Part shown: positions 18,719-26,574 of the stretch, piece by piece
Position numbering within the stretch: the first letter of the stretch is position 1
Layout of the letters: every line of letters begins with the position of its first letter
Assembly (NCBI GenBank): GCA_015066805.1
Contig: SVNP01000001.1
Coordinates: 120,816 to 184,815, forward strand
Length of the DNA: 64,000 nt
Direction: 5' to 3'
Origin: Ruminococcus sp.
GTDB taxonomy: Bacteria > Bacillota > Clostridia > Oscillospirales > Ruminococcaceae
Program-made: the position numbers and the translations under genes
Notes under the pieces: model-generated
Seen by the model: the letters and a program-made list of their open reading frames with translations, nothing else
Database searches by the model: none
What the model was told of the DNA's origin: nothing

Positions 18719-18747
18719 TTGACAAACGGGCGGCAGCGTGTTATAAT
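18719..18747 (+). promoter_or_regulatory. Sigma-A promoter of the trpB2 T-box leader
   Basis: TTGACA (18719-18724) and TATAAT (18742-18747) with a 17-bp spacer, a full consensus match. Transcription should begin near 18755, right at the T-box leader. Confidence 0.92.
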
Positions 18748-18754
18748 GCAACTG

Positions 18755-19022
18755 TAAACCGTTGATGCGGAGATAAAGGCGGCTATGCTTTTACAGAGAG
18801 TCCGGGGTGGTGAGAGCCGGATGCAACACAGGTCGTCAAATGGCCCGCGGAGGGCGCAGTCGGTCAGATGCCGGTAAAACTGCGACGCGTTGATCAGCGT
18901 AAGAGATCGGGAGTATGTCGGTACTCCGCAAAGGGCACGGTATATGGCCGTGAATCAAGGTGGCACCGCGAGCATCCGCTCGTCCTTGACGATTTTCGTT
19001 TGTCGAGGATGGGCGTTTTTTA
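18755..19022 (+). ncRNA. T-box leader, tryptophan-specific
   Basis: A tRNA-sensing attenuator. AGAGAGTCCGGGGTGG near 18796 is the stem I AG-bulge/loop region. The codon TGG at 18841-18843 after CAAA is in the right place for the specifier. The T-box sequence AAGGTGGCACCGCG is at 18957-18970, and its TGGC bulge would pair with a GCCA tRNA 3' end, which fits bacterial tRNA-Trp. A terminator hairpin (about 18977-19015) ending in TTTTTT overlaps the antiterminator. Uncharged tRNA-Trp should turn on the downstream trpB2. The specifier was assigned by position only, not by folding. Confidence 0.9.
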
Positions 19023-19089
19023 TTTCCCGTTTTCGACTCCCCCCACCGACTGCGGCACAGCCGCAAACTGCTTGAAAGGAGCGTTTATT

Positions 19090-20466
19090 ATGTCCGTTCA
19101 GAAAGAGATCCCCTACAAGATTTACCTGGAAGAAAGTGAGATGCCCACAGCATGGTATAATCTGCGTGCCGATATGCAGAAAAAGCCTGCCCCCATGCTG
19201 AATCCTCAGACCCATCAGCCTGCTACCCTGGATGAGCTTTCCGAGGTTTTCTGCCGTGAGCTTGCCGAGCAGGAGCTGAATGTGACCGACCCCTACATTC
19301 CCATTCCCGAGGAGATCCGCAGCTTCTACAAAATGTATCGCCCCGCACCGCTGGTGCGTGCCTACTGCCTGGAGAAGTATCTGGATACCCCCGCACACAT
19401 TTATTACAAGTTTGAAGGCAACAACACCTCCGGCAGCCATAAGCTGAATTCTGCCATTGCACAGGCCTACTACGCCAAAAAGCAGGGTCTTAAGGGCGTT
19501 ACCACCGAGACCGGTGCCGGCCAGTGGGGTACTGCCCTCTCTATGGCCTGCTCCTACTTCGATCTGGACTGCAAGGTGTTCATGGTCAAGGTCAGCTATG
19601 AGCAGAAGCCCTTCCGTCGTGAGGTCATGCGTACCTACGGTGCATCGGTAACACCTTCTCCCTCCGAGACCACTGCCATCGGCAGAAAGATCCTGGAGGC
19701 ACATCCCGGCACCGGCGGCAGCCTTGGCTGTGCCGTCTCCGAGGCTGTGGAGTGTGCGACCTCTACCGAAGGCTACCGCTATGTACTGGGCTCTGTGCTG
19801 AATCAGGTGACCCTGCATCAGTCCGTTATCGGTCTGGAGACCAAGGCTGCACTGGATAAGTACGGTGTCAAGGCCGATATCATCATCGGCTGTGCCGGCG
19901 GCGGCTCCAATCTGGGCGGTCTGATCGCTCCCTTCGTGGGCGAACAGCTCCGTGGCGAAGCCAACTACCGCTTCATCGCCGTTGAGCCCGCTTCCTGCCC
20001 CTCTCTCACCAGAGGTAAGTACGCCTACGATTACTGCGATACCGGCATGATCTGTCCCCTGGCAAAAATGTACACTCTGGGCTGCGATTACATCCCTGCG
20101 CCCAACCACGCAGGCGGCCTGCGCTACCATGGCATGAACAGCATGCTCTCCGAGCTGTACGATCAGGGCATTATGGAAGCTACCACCGTAAAGCAGACCG
20201 AAGTGTTCCAGGCTGCTGTGGAATTTGCTCGCGTGGAAGGCATTCTGCCTGCACCCGAAAGCTCTCACGCCATTCGTGTGGCTATGGATGAGGCTCTGAA
20301 GTGCAAGGAGACCGGCGAGAAGAAGACCATCGTGTTTGGCCTGACCGGCACCGGCTACTTTGATATGTACGCCTACGAAAAGCATAACAACGGTACCCTT
20401 ACCGATTACATTCCCACCGATGAGGAAATTGCTGCCGCTCTGGCTAAGCTGCCTGAGGTGGAATAA
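19090..20466 (+). CDS. trpB: TrpB2-type tryptophan synthase beta chain
   Basis: A 458-residue PLP enzyme that joins indole and serine to give tryptophan. The long N-terminal extension (PTAWYNLRAD, RPAPLVRA) marks the TrpB2 branch, which often works without TrpA to salvage free indole. The PLP lysine is in GSHKLNSA near residue 119; GCAGGGSNLGG near 275 binds the phosphate. No trpA or other trp gene is adjacent. The ATG has AAAGGAG 8 nt upstream. Expression should depend on the tryptophan T-box leader, so the gene is turned on when charged tRNA-Trp runs low, which fits indole scavenging from other gut bacteria (inference). Confidence 0.95.
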   Translation: MSVQKEIPYKIYLEESEMPTAWYNLRADMQKKPAPMLNPQTHQPATLDELSEVFCRELAEQELNVTDPYIPIPEEIRSFYKMYRPAPLVRAYCLEKYLDTPAHIYYKFEGNNTSGSHKLNSAIAQAYYAKKQGLKGVTTETGAGQWGTALSMACSYFDLDCKVFMVKVSYEQKPFRREVMRTYGASVTPSPSETTAIGRKILEAHPGTGGSLGCAVSEAVECATSTEGYRYVLGSVLNQVTLHQSVIGLETKAALDKYGVKADIIIGCAGGGSNLGGLIAPFVGEQLRGEANYRFIAVEPASCPSLTRGKYAYDYCDTGMICPLAKMYTLGCDYIPAPNHAGGLRYHGMNSMLSELYDQGIMEATTVKQTEVFQAAVEFARVEGILPAPESSHAIRVAMDEALKCKETGEKKTIVFGLTGTGYFDMYAYEKHNNGTLTDYIPTDEEIAAALAKLPEVE

Positions 20467-20618
20467 TGGAAGGTCAGATCCTGTATTTGGTCATCGGTGC
20501 AGTGGCTCTGGTGCTGATGTTTGTGCTGAAAACCGCCAAAAAACTAATACGCACTCTGCTGGGCCTGGCTGCAGCCGCCGCTGTCTGTGCATTTCTGTAT
20601 GTACAGTTTCTTGCGTAA
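20466..20618 (+). CDS. 50-aa hydrophobic membrane microprotein coupled to trpB2
   Basis: A 50-residue frame whose ATG shares a base with the trpB2 stop (TAATG), a strong sign of translational coupling. It has two hydrophobic stretches, about residues 5-19 (ILYLVIGAVALVLMF) and 29-48, separated by a basic LKTAKKLIRT turn, so a hairpin of two helices is likely. A rho-independent terminator follows 5 bp after the stop. I do not recognise a family. The T-box control and coupling suggest a role linked to tryptophan or indole, perhaps at the membrane; this is inference. Confidence 0.7.
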   Translation: MEGQILYLVIGAVALVLMFVLKTAKKLIRTLLGLAAAAAVCAFLYVQFLA

Positions 20619-20623
20619 ATCCC

Positions 20624-20664
20624 AAAGAAGACATCTCTCAAGGGGGATGTCTTCTTTTTGTTTT
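20624..20664 (+). terminator. Rho-independent terminator of the trpB2 operon
   Basis: AAAGAAGACATC (20624-20635) pairs with GATGTCTTCTTT (20646-20657), followed by a T-rich tail TTGTTTT. It ends the trpB2 plus microprotein transcript before the purA promoter. Confidence 0.88.
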
Positions 20665-20761
20665 CCAAGGGAAATCTTTGTGCGAATGCGCTAAAGCGAT
20701 AAACAGAATCAAAAAAGCTTTGCACAGCTTGGCGAAAATATAGAATGTATGGCGTTTCGGC

Positions 20762-20790
20762 TTGACATTACCGTGCGGATGTGGTAAAAT
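20762..20790 (+). promoter_or_regulatory. Sigma-A promoter of purA
   Basis: TTGACA (20762-20767) and TAAAAT (20785-20790), 17-bp spacer. It leaves a leader of about 95 nt before the purA ATG. Confidence 0.85.
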
Positions 20791-20804
20791 TTATCTTGTG
20801 TGAG

Positions 20805-20822
20805 TGTGCGGAAATCCGCACA
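20805..20822 (+). promoter_or_regulatory. Palindrome at the purA transcription start
   Basis: TGTGCGGA-AA-TCCGCACA is a perfect 8-bp inverted repeat with a 2-bp centre, beginning about 8 bp past the predicted start site. The short centre fits a protein operator better than an RNA hairpin. I see no PurR box or purine riboswitch core here. Confidence 0.4.
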
Positions 20823-20891
20823 AAACAGAATTCCGGACCGCTGCGGACAGCGTCATGCCGCAGTAATTCATAAGGAAGGATACGATTCATA

Positions 20892-22169
20892 ATGATTAGT
20901 GCAATTGTAGGCGGTAACTGGGGCGATGAAGGTAAGGGCAAGCTGACAGATGTCTTTGCTGCCGATGCCGATTTCGTCGTTCGTTTTCAGGGCGGTGCCA
21001 ACGCCGGTCATACCATCATCAACGAGTATGGCAAGTATGTGCTGCACATTCTCCCCTCCGGTGTGTTTCAGTCCGGCACGGTCAACCTGATCGGCCCCGG
21101 TGCTGCATTTAACCGTGAGGCTTTTCAGAGAGAGCTGGATCAGCTGAAGGAAGGCGGCGTGCCTACCCCCGATATCCGCATCTCTGACCGCGCACAACTG
21201 GTCATGCCCTATCATATTCTCTTTGATAAGCTGGAGGAGCGTCGTCTGGGCAAGAACAGCTTCGGTTCCACCCAGTCCGGTATTGCCCCTTTCTATGCCG
21301 ATAAGGCAATGAAGATCGGCTTCCAGCTTGCTGAGCTGTACAACAAGAATCTGGCAGAAAAGGTAGAGCGTGTCTGCCACATCAAGAACGCTCAGATGTC
21401 TGCCCTGTACCCCGATGCCGATCCGCTGGAGCCCGGTAAGATCCTGGCATACCTGCGTGAGTGCGGTGAGTACCTGAAGCCCTATCTGTGCAACATGGCA
21501 CAGCTTATGGCAGATGCCGTAAAGGCCGGCAAGAATATTCTGCTGGAGGGCCAGTTGGGTGCCCTGCGTGATACCACCAACGGTATCTACCCCTTCACGA
21601 CCTCTTCTTCTACTCTGGCAGGATTTGGTGCCGTGGGTGCCTGCGTGCCTCCCCACGAGATCAAGCGTGTCATCACCGTAGTCAAGGCATATTCCTCCTG
21701 CGTAGGTGCGGGTCCCTTTGTGACCGAGATCTTCGGCGAGGAAGGCGACACCCTGCGTAAGTGCGGCGGCAGCGACGGCGAGTTCGGTGCAACCACCGGT
21801 CGTCCCCGCAGAATGGGTTGGTTCGATGTAGTGGCTACCCGCTATGGCTGTATGCTGCAGGGTGCTACCGATGTGGCTCTGTCCCTCATTGACGTGCTGG
21901 GCTACATGGAAGAGATCCCCGTTTGTGTCGGCTATGAGATCGACGGCGTTGTGACCGAGGAATTCCCCGCAGGTGACCGCCTGGATTACGCAAAGCCCGT
22001 TTATGAAACTCTGCCCGGCTGGAAGTCCGATATCAGAGGCATTACCGAGTACGACAAGCTGCCCGAAAACGCAAAGAAGTATGTAGAATACATCGAGCAG
22101 AAAATCGGCTACCCCGTAACCATGATCTCTACCGGACCCGACCGCGCAGATATGATCTACCGCAAGTAA
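20892..22169 (+). CDS. purA: Adenylosuccinate synthase
   Basis: Joins IMP and aspartate, using GTP, in the first committed step to AMP. The 425-residue protein carries the N-terminal GTP-binding GGNWGDEGKGK with the catalytic Asp, and NAGHTI with the catalytic His near residue 39. It also has STQSGIAPFYADK where many family members have GIGPAY, then LGALRDTTNGIYPF and TGRPRRMGWFD. The GIAPFY variant is a visible difference but the catalytic residues are present. A GGAAGGA site precedes the ATG by about 11 nt. It is monocistronic, with its own promoter and terminator. Confidence 0.97.
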   Translation: MISAIVGGNWGDEGKGKLTDVFAADADFVVRFQGGANAGHTIINEYGKYVLHILPSGVFQSGTVNLIGPGAAFNREAFQRELDQLKEGGVPTPDIRISDRAQLVMPYHILFDKLEERRLGKNSFGSTQSGIAPFYADKAMKIGFQLAELYNKNLAEKVERVCHIKNAQMSALYPDADPLEPGKILAYLRECGEYLKPYLCNMAQLMADAVKAGKNILLEGQLGALRDTTNGIYPFTTSSSTLAGFGAVGACVPPHEIKRVITVVKAYSSCVGAGPFVTEIFGEEGDTLRKCGGSDGEFGATTGRPRRMGWFDVVATRYGCMLQGATDVALSLIDVLGYMEEIPVCVGYEIDGVVTEEFPAGDRLDYAKPVYETLPGWKSDIRGITEYDKLPENAKKYVEYIEQKIGYPVTMISTGPDRADMIYRK

Positions 22170-22180
22170 GATACAGAAAG

Positions 22181-22216
22181 AAGCCGTCGGGAAGTCATCT
22201 CTCCCGACGGCTTTTT
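22181..22216 (+). terminator. Rho-independent terminator of purA
   Basis: AAGCCGTCGGGA (22181-22192) pairs perfectly with TCCCGACGGCTT (22202-22213), followed by TTT. It lies 12 bp after the purA stop. Confidence 0.92.
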
Positions 22217-22246
22217 ATCTTCATAAATTCTTAAATATTCTTTGTC

Positions 22247-22275
22247 TTGTTTCTTAAGGAAGATTTTGCTATAAT
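22247..22275 (+). promoter_or_regulatory. Sigma-A promoter of the ABC transporter gene, flanked by TTCTTAA repeats
   Basis: TTGTTT (22247-22252) and TATAAT (22270-22275), 17-bp spacer. Two copies of TTCTTAA, at 22228-22234 and 22251-22257, overlap and precede the -35 region, as operator half-sites of a response regulator might. No two-component genes are adjacent. Confidence 0.7.
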
Positions 22276-22325
22276 GGGGTTACCACAAAGGGAATTGAGG
22301 AAATAACATCACAGGAGGACAAATC

Positions 22326-25157
22326 ATGTTAGAAACCAGAGAACTTTGTAAAACCTACCGACCGAAAAAAGGGCAGCCCGTCATGGCAGTGGATCATGTT
22401 TCCCTGCGCTTCCCCGAAAAAGGTATGGTGTTCCTGCTGGGTAAATCCGGCAGCGGTAAATCCACCATGCTGAATCTGCTGGGCGGCCTTGACCAGTATG
22501 ACGGCGGAGAAATCATCATCAAGGGTATTTCCTCCAAGGATTTTACCCAGCAGCGATTCGACAGCTACCGTAACACCTATGTAGGCTTCATCTTCCAGGA
22601 ATACAATGTGCTGGAAGAATTTACCGTGGGTGCCAATATCGCTTTGGCACTGGAGCTGCAAGGCAAAACCGCTACCGATGCCGAGATCAACACCATTCTG
22701 CAGGAGGTGGATCTGGCAGGCTACGGCAGCCGCAAGCCCAATGAGCTCTCCGGCGGTCAGAAGCAGAGAGTGGCCATTGCCCGTGCGCTGGTGAAGAACC
22801 CCGAGATCATTATGGCAGATGAGCCTACCGGTGCGCTGGATTCCAATACGGGCAGACAGGTGCTGGATACCCTCAAGCGGCTTTCCGCCAACAAACTGGT
22901 CATTGTGGTTTCTCACGACAGAGAATACGCTGAGCAGTACGCCGATCGTATCATTGAGCTGGCAGACGGTAAGGTGATCCGTGATGTGGAGGCCGCCGAG
23001 GAAGTCAGGGAGGAAGCGGCAAAGCAGCTTGTATTCCGCAGCAATACCATTGAGATCCCTGCGGATTACCACCTGACCGAAGAAGACCGTGTACGCATCA
23101 ACGAGTACATGGATAACATGAAAAAGGGTCTGACACTGACGCTGGGCGGCTTTGTCCGCAAGTTCCGTGATACGGATGTTGACCGCATTCCCATGCAGGA
23201 TGGCTCCAAGTTCAATCTCATCCGTTCCAAGCTGCCCATGAAGAGCGCATTCAAGATCGGATGCAGCAGCCTAAAGCATAAGCGGTTCCGTCTGGTCATG
23301 ACCATTCTGCTTTCCGTGGCAGCATTCTCTATGTTTGCACTGGTGGATACCTTCAGCTCCTACGATCACATCCGTGCCTGTACACGCTCCCTGATGGACA
23401 GCAACATTGATTACATCTCGGTGTGTAAATCCCTGAAGCGCGGCGAGGGCATTGATAGCTGGTGGGACAGCTACGGCAATCTGCTTTCCCAGAAGGATAT
23501 GGAGCAGCTGGAAAAGGAAACCGGCATTGAAATGATGGGCGTTTATCTGCCCACCGGCGTATATAGCCTTTCTTTCCGCGGGCAGTTTGACAGCAAAGCC
23601 GATCTGGGTGAAGGCAGCTACCGGATCTACCCCGACTCCCTGACCGGTTTTGTGGAAGTGGATGCTTCCGATATTGAAACCATGGGCTATGAAGTGGTAG
23701 TCGGTACACTGCCTCAGAGCGGCAAGGATGAGGTGGCTATCAGCCTGGTGACCTATGAAACCTTCCATAAGGCAGGCTATACTGCCATGCCCGCCGAGGA
23801 TGAGGGCTACGACGAGCCCATCTACGATGAGATCACCGGCGATCCGGTAAAACCCGGAGAAGATACCGAAAACAAAATCACCTACGAGAAGATCGAAAAA
23901 CCGGAAGATATGATCGGCAAGACCCTGACGCTGGCAGGCACCGATTATACCATCACCGCAGTGGTGGATACCAAGCTGGACCTGGAACGTTATAAATCCC
24001 TGACCATTGATATGGAACAGATGACCACCGCCGAGCTGGTGATCAACTATATGCTGATGTCCGAGTATGAGTGCGCCATGGATTACAGCCTCAGTGGCGC
24101 CGCCATGATCGGTAAGGGCAACGTGGAAAAGCTGGTTGCAAGCTCTCCTCAGATGTATGAGGAAGTCAACGGCAGCTTCTGGATCGGCGGCCCCGGCAAC
24201 GATAACACCTATGTGGATCTGTGGGCCAACTATCACACCAAGCTTTCCAATATTCCCGCCGAAGATATCATCTGGCTGGACGGCAAAAAAACAACCGTTG
24301 AGAAAAACGAGATCGTCATTGCGCTGGATGGCATTAACGCATACAATACAACCAACGGTCAGAGCATGGATCTGATGCCCGAGGACGGCAGCGAGCTGAC
24401 CGCAGAGCATCTCAACAACATTCTGAAGCAGTTTAACGACAACCTGGAAGGCCATGTATATAGCTGGTATGATGATGTACCCTCTGAAGAACTGAAGGGT
24501 ATGACCATTGTGGGTGTGATCCGCCCCGAAAGCAAGTACACCAACTGTATTGTGCTCCACGAGGATTATACCGCCATGATGGTAGAAGATACCGACGGCA
24601 TTTATGAGAGTGCGGTTGGCTCCATGCCTGAGTCCTACGGCGAGATCGAAGAATTTGTGCGCTACTGCTACCGTGAAGACACGAATATGCGCTATGAGCT
24701 GCAAAACGCCGTTACCTATGAGCTGGATACCATCAACGAGGTGTTGGTGGTACTGGCAAAGATCTTCCTGTATATCGGTATTGCCTTTGCGATCTTTGCT
24801 GCACTGCTGATGGCAAACTTCATTACCACCAGTATCAGCTACAAAAAGCAGGAGATCGGTATTCTGCGTGCCATTGGTTCCCGTTCCAACGATGTGTTCC
24901 GCATCTTCTTCTCCGAAAGCTTTGTCATCGCCATGATCAACTTTGTGATCTCCGCAGTTTTGTGCGGCGTGGGCGTTGCCTTTATCAACTACGCCATCCG
25001 TACCTATCTGGGTGTGCTGATCACCGTGCTGCAGTTTGGCATCCGCCAGATTTTGCTGCTGTTCCTGATCAGTGTAGCCATTGCCGCAGTGGCAAGCTTT
25101 ATTCCCGTATACCGCATTGCATCCAAGCGCCCCATTGACGCGATCCGCAACCGATAA
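22326..25157 (+). CDS. Fused ABC transporter: MacB/LolD-type ATPase with FtsX-like permease
   Basis: A 943-residue single-chain ABC protein. Residues 1-230 form the ATPase: GKSGSGKST Walker A, FQEYNVLEE Q-loop, ELSGGQKQR signature, IIMADEPTG Walker B. A linker of about 90 residues precedes the first membrane helix (about 325-345, LVMTILLSVAAFSMFAL). A large extracellular domain of about 450 acidic residues follows, then three C-terminal helices (about 810-930) with the FtsX pattern KKQEIGILRAIGS. MacB-type machines act as mechanotransmitters or export peptides and lipoproteins; others sense cell-wall antibiotics. The ATPase-permease fusion is seen in many gut Bacillota. Own promoter and terminator; ATG follows ACAGGAGG. 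Confidence 0.9.
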   Translation: MLETRELCKTYRPKKGQPVMAVDHVSLRFPEKGMVFLLGKSGSGKSTMLNLLGGLDQYDGGEIIIKGISSKDFTQQRFDSYRNTYVGFIFQEYNVLEEFTVGANIALALELQGKTATDAEINTILQEVDLAGYGSRKPNELSGGQKQRVAIARALVKNPEIIMADEPTGALDSNTGRQVLDTLKRLSANKLVIVVSHDREYAEQYADRIIELADGKVIRDVEAAEEVREEAAKQLVFRSNTIEIPADYHLTEEDRVRINEYMDNMKKGLTLTLGGFVRKFRDTDVDRIPMQDGSKFNLIRSKLPMKSAFKIGCSSLKHKRFRLVMTILLSVAAFSMFALVDTFSSYDHIRACTRSLMDSNIDYISVCKSLKRGEGIDSWWDSYGNLLSQKDMEQLEKETGIEMMGVYLPTGVYSLSFRGQFDSKADLGEGSYRIYPDSLTGFVEVDASDIETMGYEVVVGTLPQSGKDEVAISLVTYETFHKAGYTAMPAEDEGYDEPIYDEITGDPVKPGEDTENKITYEKIEKPEDMIGKTLTLAGTDYTITAVVDTKLDLERYKSLTIDMEQMTTAELVINYMLMSEYECAMDYSLSGAAMIGKGNVEKLVASSPQMYEEVNGSFWIGGPGNDNTYVDLWANYHTKLSNIPAEDIIWLDGKKTTVEKNEIVIALDGINAYNTTNGQSMDLMPEDGSELTAEHLNNILKQFNDNLEGHVYSWYDDVPSEELKGMTIVGVIRPESKYTNCIVLHEDYTAMMVEDTDGIYESAVGSMPESYGEIEEFVRYCYREDTNMRYELQNAVTYELDTINEVLVVLAKIFLYIGIAFAIFAALLMANFITTSISYKKQEIGILRAIGSRSNDVFRIFFSESFVIAMINFVISAVLCGVGVAFINYAIRTYLGVLITVLQFGIRQILLLFLISVAIAAVASFIPVYRIASKRPIDAIRNR

Positions 25158-25161
25158 AACC

Positions 25162-25204
25162 AAATCCCCCGTACAGCCCACAAAACTGCACGGGGGATTT
25201 TTTT
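25162..25204 (+). terminator. Terminator of the ABC transporter gene
   Basis: A stem of AAATCCCCCG with CGGGGGATTT, extended by a few further pairs with one mismatch, lies 5 bp after the stop codon and runs into TTTTTTT (25198-25204). Confidence 0.9.
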
Positions 25205-25208
25205 GCAC

Positions 25209-25245
25209 AAAAAACCGTGCCCCCTGTTTACGGGGAACACGGTTT
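25209..25245 (-). terminator. Terminator of yajC
   Basis: Reading the minus strand, AAACCGTG plus CCCC pairs with GGGG plus CACGGTTT and ends in six T residues (25214-25209). It lies 10 bp beyond the yajC stop and back to back with the ABC gene terminator. Confidence 0.88.
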
Positions 25246-25255
25246 GCAGCAGAAC

Positions 25256-25753
25256 TCACTTCTTGTCGCTGTCGTTCTTCTCGCCGGCAACAGCAATACC
25301 CTTTTGACGGGCAGCCTTACGCTCCTTCTCGGCAGCAGCGGCTTCTTCCATCTGGGTAATATTCTCGTGGATCGCCCACTTCTTCACACGGATCTTGCTG
25401 CGCTCGCCGCCGGTTTCCATTACCACGGTATCCTCTGCCACACGGATTACAATACCGATCAGACCACCTGCAGTGCAGATCTCATCACCGATGCGAACAT
25501 TTTCACGCATCTTCTGTGCCTCCTGCTCACGCTTCTTCTGGGGGCGGAACAGGATCAGATACATCAGCACAATGGCCAGCACAAAGGGGATCAGACTCAC
25601 CAGCAGATCGGTCATAGCAGAGCCGGTACCGGTACCCGTGGTGTTTGCTTCACCCTCTGCAAAGGCGGTCATGCTCAAAGCAGATACACCGGCAGCAACG
25701 CCGCCAAGGGTGGCCAGCATCTTCATCAGCTTACGGGATGCACAATTCTTCAT
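25256..25753 (-). CDS. yajC: Preprotein translocase accessory subunit YajC with an extra N-terminal signal peptide
   Basis: YajC binds the SecYEG-SecDF machinery. The YajC core is clear: a membrane helix LIPFVLAIVLMYLILFRPQKKREQE at about 47-70, then the soluble GDEICTAGGLIGIV motif. Unusually, about 45 residues precede the helix: a basic start, a hydrophobic run and a signal-peptidase-like TAFA/EG site at residue 32, followed by a Gly/Thr spacer. The total is 165 residues against a usual 90-115. The ATG at 25753 has AAAGG upstream and gives the cleanest signal peptide. Promoter at 25802-25830, terminator just downstream, so it is monocistronic. Confidence 0.88.
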   Translation of the reverse strand: MKNCASRKLMKMLATLGGVAAGVSALSMTAFAEGEANTTGTGTGSAMTDLLVSLIPFVLAIVLMYLILFRPQKKREQEAQKMRENVRIGDEICTAGGLIGIVIRVAEDTVVMETGGERSKIRVKKWAIHENITQMEEAAAAEKERKAARQKGIAVAGEKNDSDKK

Positions 25754-25801
25754 ATCAAAAAACCTTTCTTCCATGCCTGTTGGCAGATTCTCACAAATAC
25801 C

Positions 25802-25830
25802 ATTATACCATGCTTTTACGGGATTTGCAA
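25802..25830 (-). promoter_or_regulatory. Sigma-A promoter of yajC
   Basis: Minus-strand TTGCAA (25830-25825) and TATAAT (25807-25802), 17-bp spacer, about 50 bp before the yajC ATG. Confidence 0.8.
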
Positions 25831-25870
25831 GCAAATTCCACATTTTTCACAAACTTCGCACAATTGCGGA

Positions 25871-26551
25871 TCAATTATCCCGCAGATCAAAGGATTCTTC
25901 CTCATTATGCAGTGCTGAATCCAGAATTTTGCCAAAAAACGCCGCAGGATTCCGCATAATGCGCTCCGCCAGTTCTTCGGCAGCCGCCTTTGCCGGCGTG
26001 TGGATCCGCAGGGTGAACATCTCCCGCATACGGTCATCGCACCGCACACAGAGCATACAGCCCTCCGCAGATTCCTCATAGGTCACGGACATTTCCTGCA
26101 TGGCCTTTTTGCGTGCCACATAACGCAGAGCGGTCAGCACCACACGGTCCCGCATGACCTTAGGTACATAGCGGTACATATCCACGGCGCAGGCACGGCC
26201 TTTTTCCGTAAGGGAAAGAAGCTGTTTTTCATCCTGTGATTGCTGCAGCGAGTCGTTTTCCAGCAGGAAGCCCAGTGCATCGGTGTACAAAAAGAAGTTG
26301 ATATGCCCTGCGGTCACCAGAATATCATACAACCAGCCCTCGGCAATGGGGGCATTAAGCCGATGCAGCACCAGACAAAGCAGGATCCGCACCAGATGGG
26401 GGTCTAGCAGGCGCATGGGCTTCAGCTCAGGGTATTGCCTTGTCTTATGCACCACAGGTGCAGCCGGCTTGGCATCGGGGAAGAAGGCAAGCTGTCCCGG
26501 TAAAGGCACAAGCTCGGGATCACTGATAGAAAACAAGGTTTGCTCCTCCAC
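25871..26551 (-). CDS. DUF4364 family protein (winged-helix-like)
   Basis: A 226-residue soluble protein of a clostridial family. The part from about residue 50 (RILLCLVLHRLNAPIAEGWLYDIL, then INFFLYTDALGFLLEND and LLSLTEKGR) looks like a winged-helix domain, with the wing ending in the LTEKG signature seen in such regulators. The C-terminal part is a mixed domain without clear motifs. Function unknown; DNA binding is a guess from the fold. The GTG start has GGAGG 7 nt upstream. It lies 23 bp after aroC and is probably cotranscribed with it. Confidence 0.7.
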   Translation of the reverse strand: MEEQTLFSISDPELVPLPGQLAFFPDAKPAAPVVHKTRQYPELKPMRLLDPHLVRILLCLVLHRLNAPIAEGWLYDILVTAGHINFFLYTDALGFLLENDSLQQSQDEKQLLSLTEKGRACAVDMYRYVPKVMRDRVVLTALRYVARKKAMQEMSVTYEESAEGCMLCVRCDDRMREMFTLRIHTPAKAAAEELAERIMRNPAAFFGKILDSALHNEEESFDLRDN

Positions 26552-26574
26552 AGAGACACCTCCTTACATTGCGA

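Noticed and set aside
20791..20891. Purine riboswitch before purA
   Set aside because: The conserved purine-aptamer loops and three-way junction are not visible; the palindrome is too short to be an aptamer.
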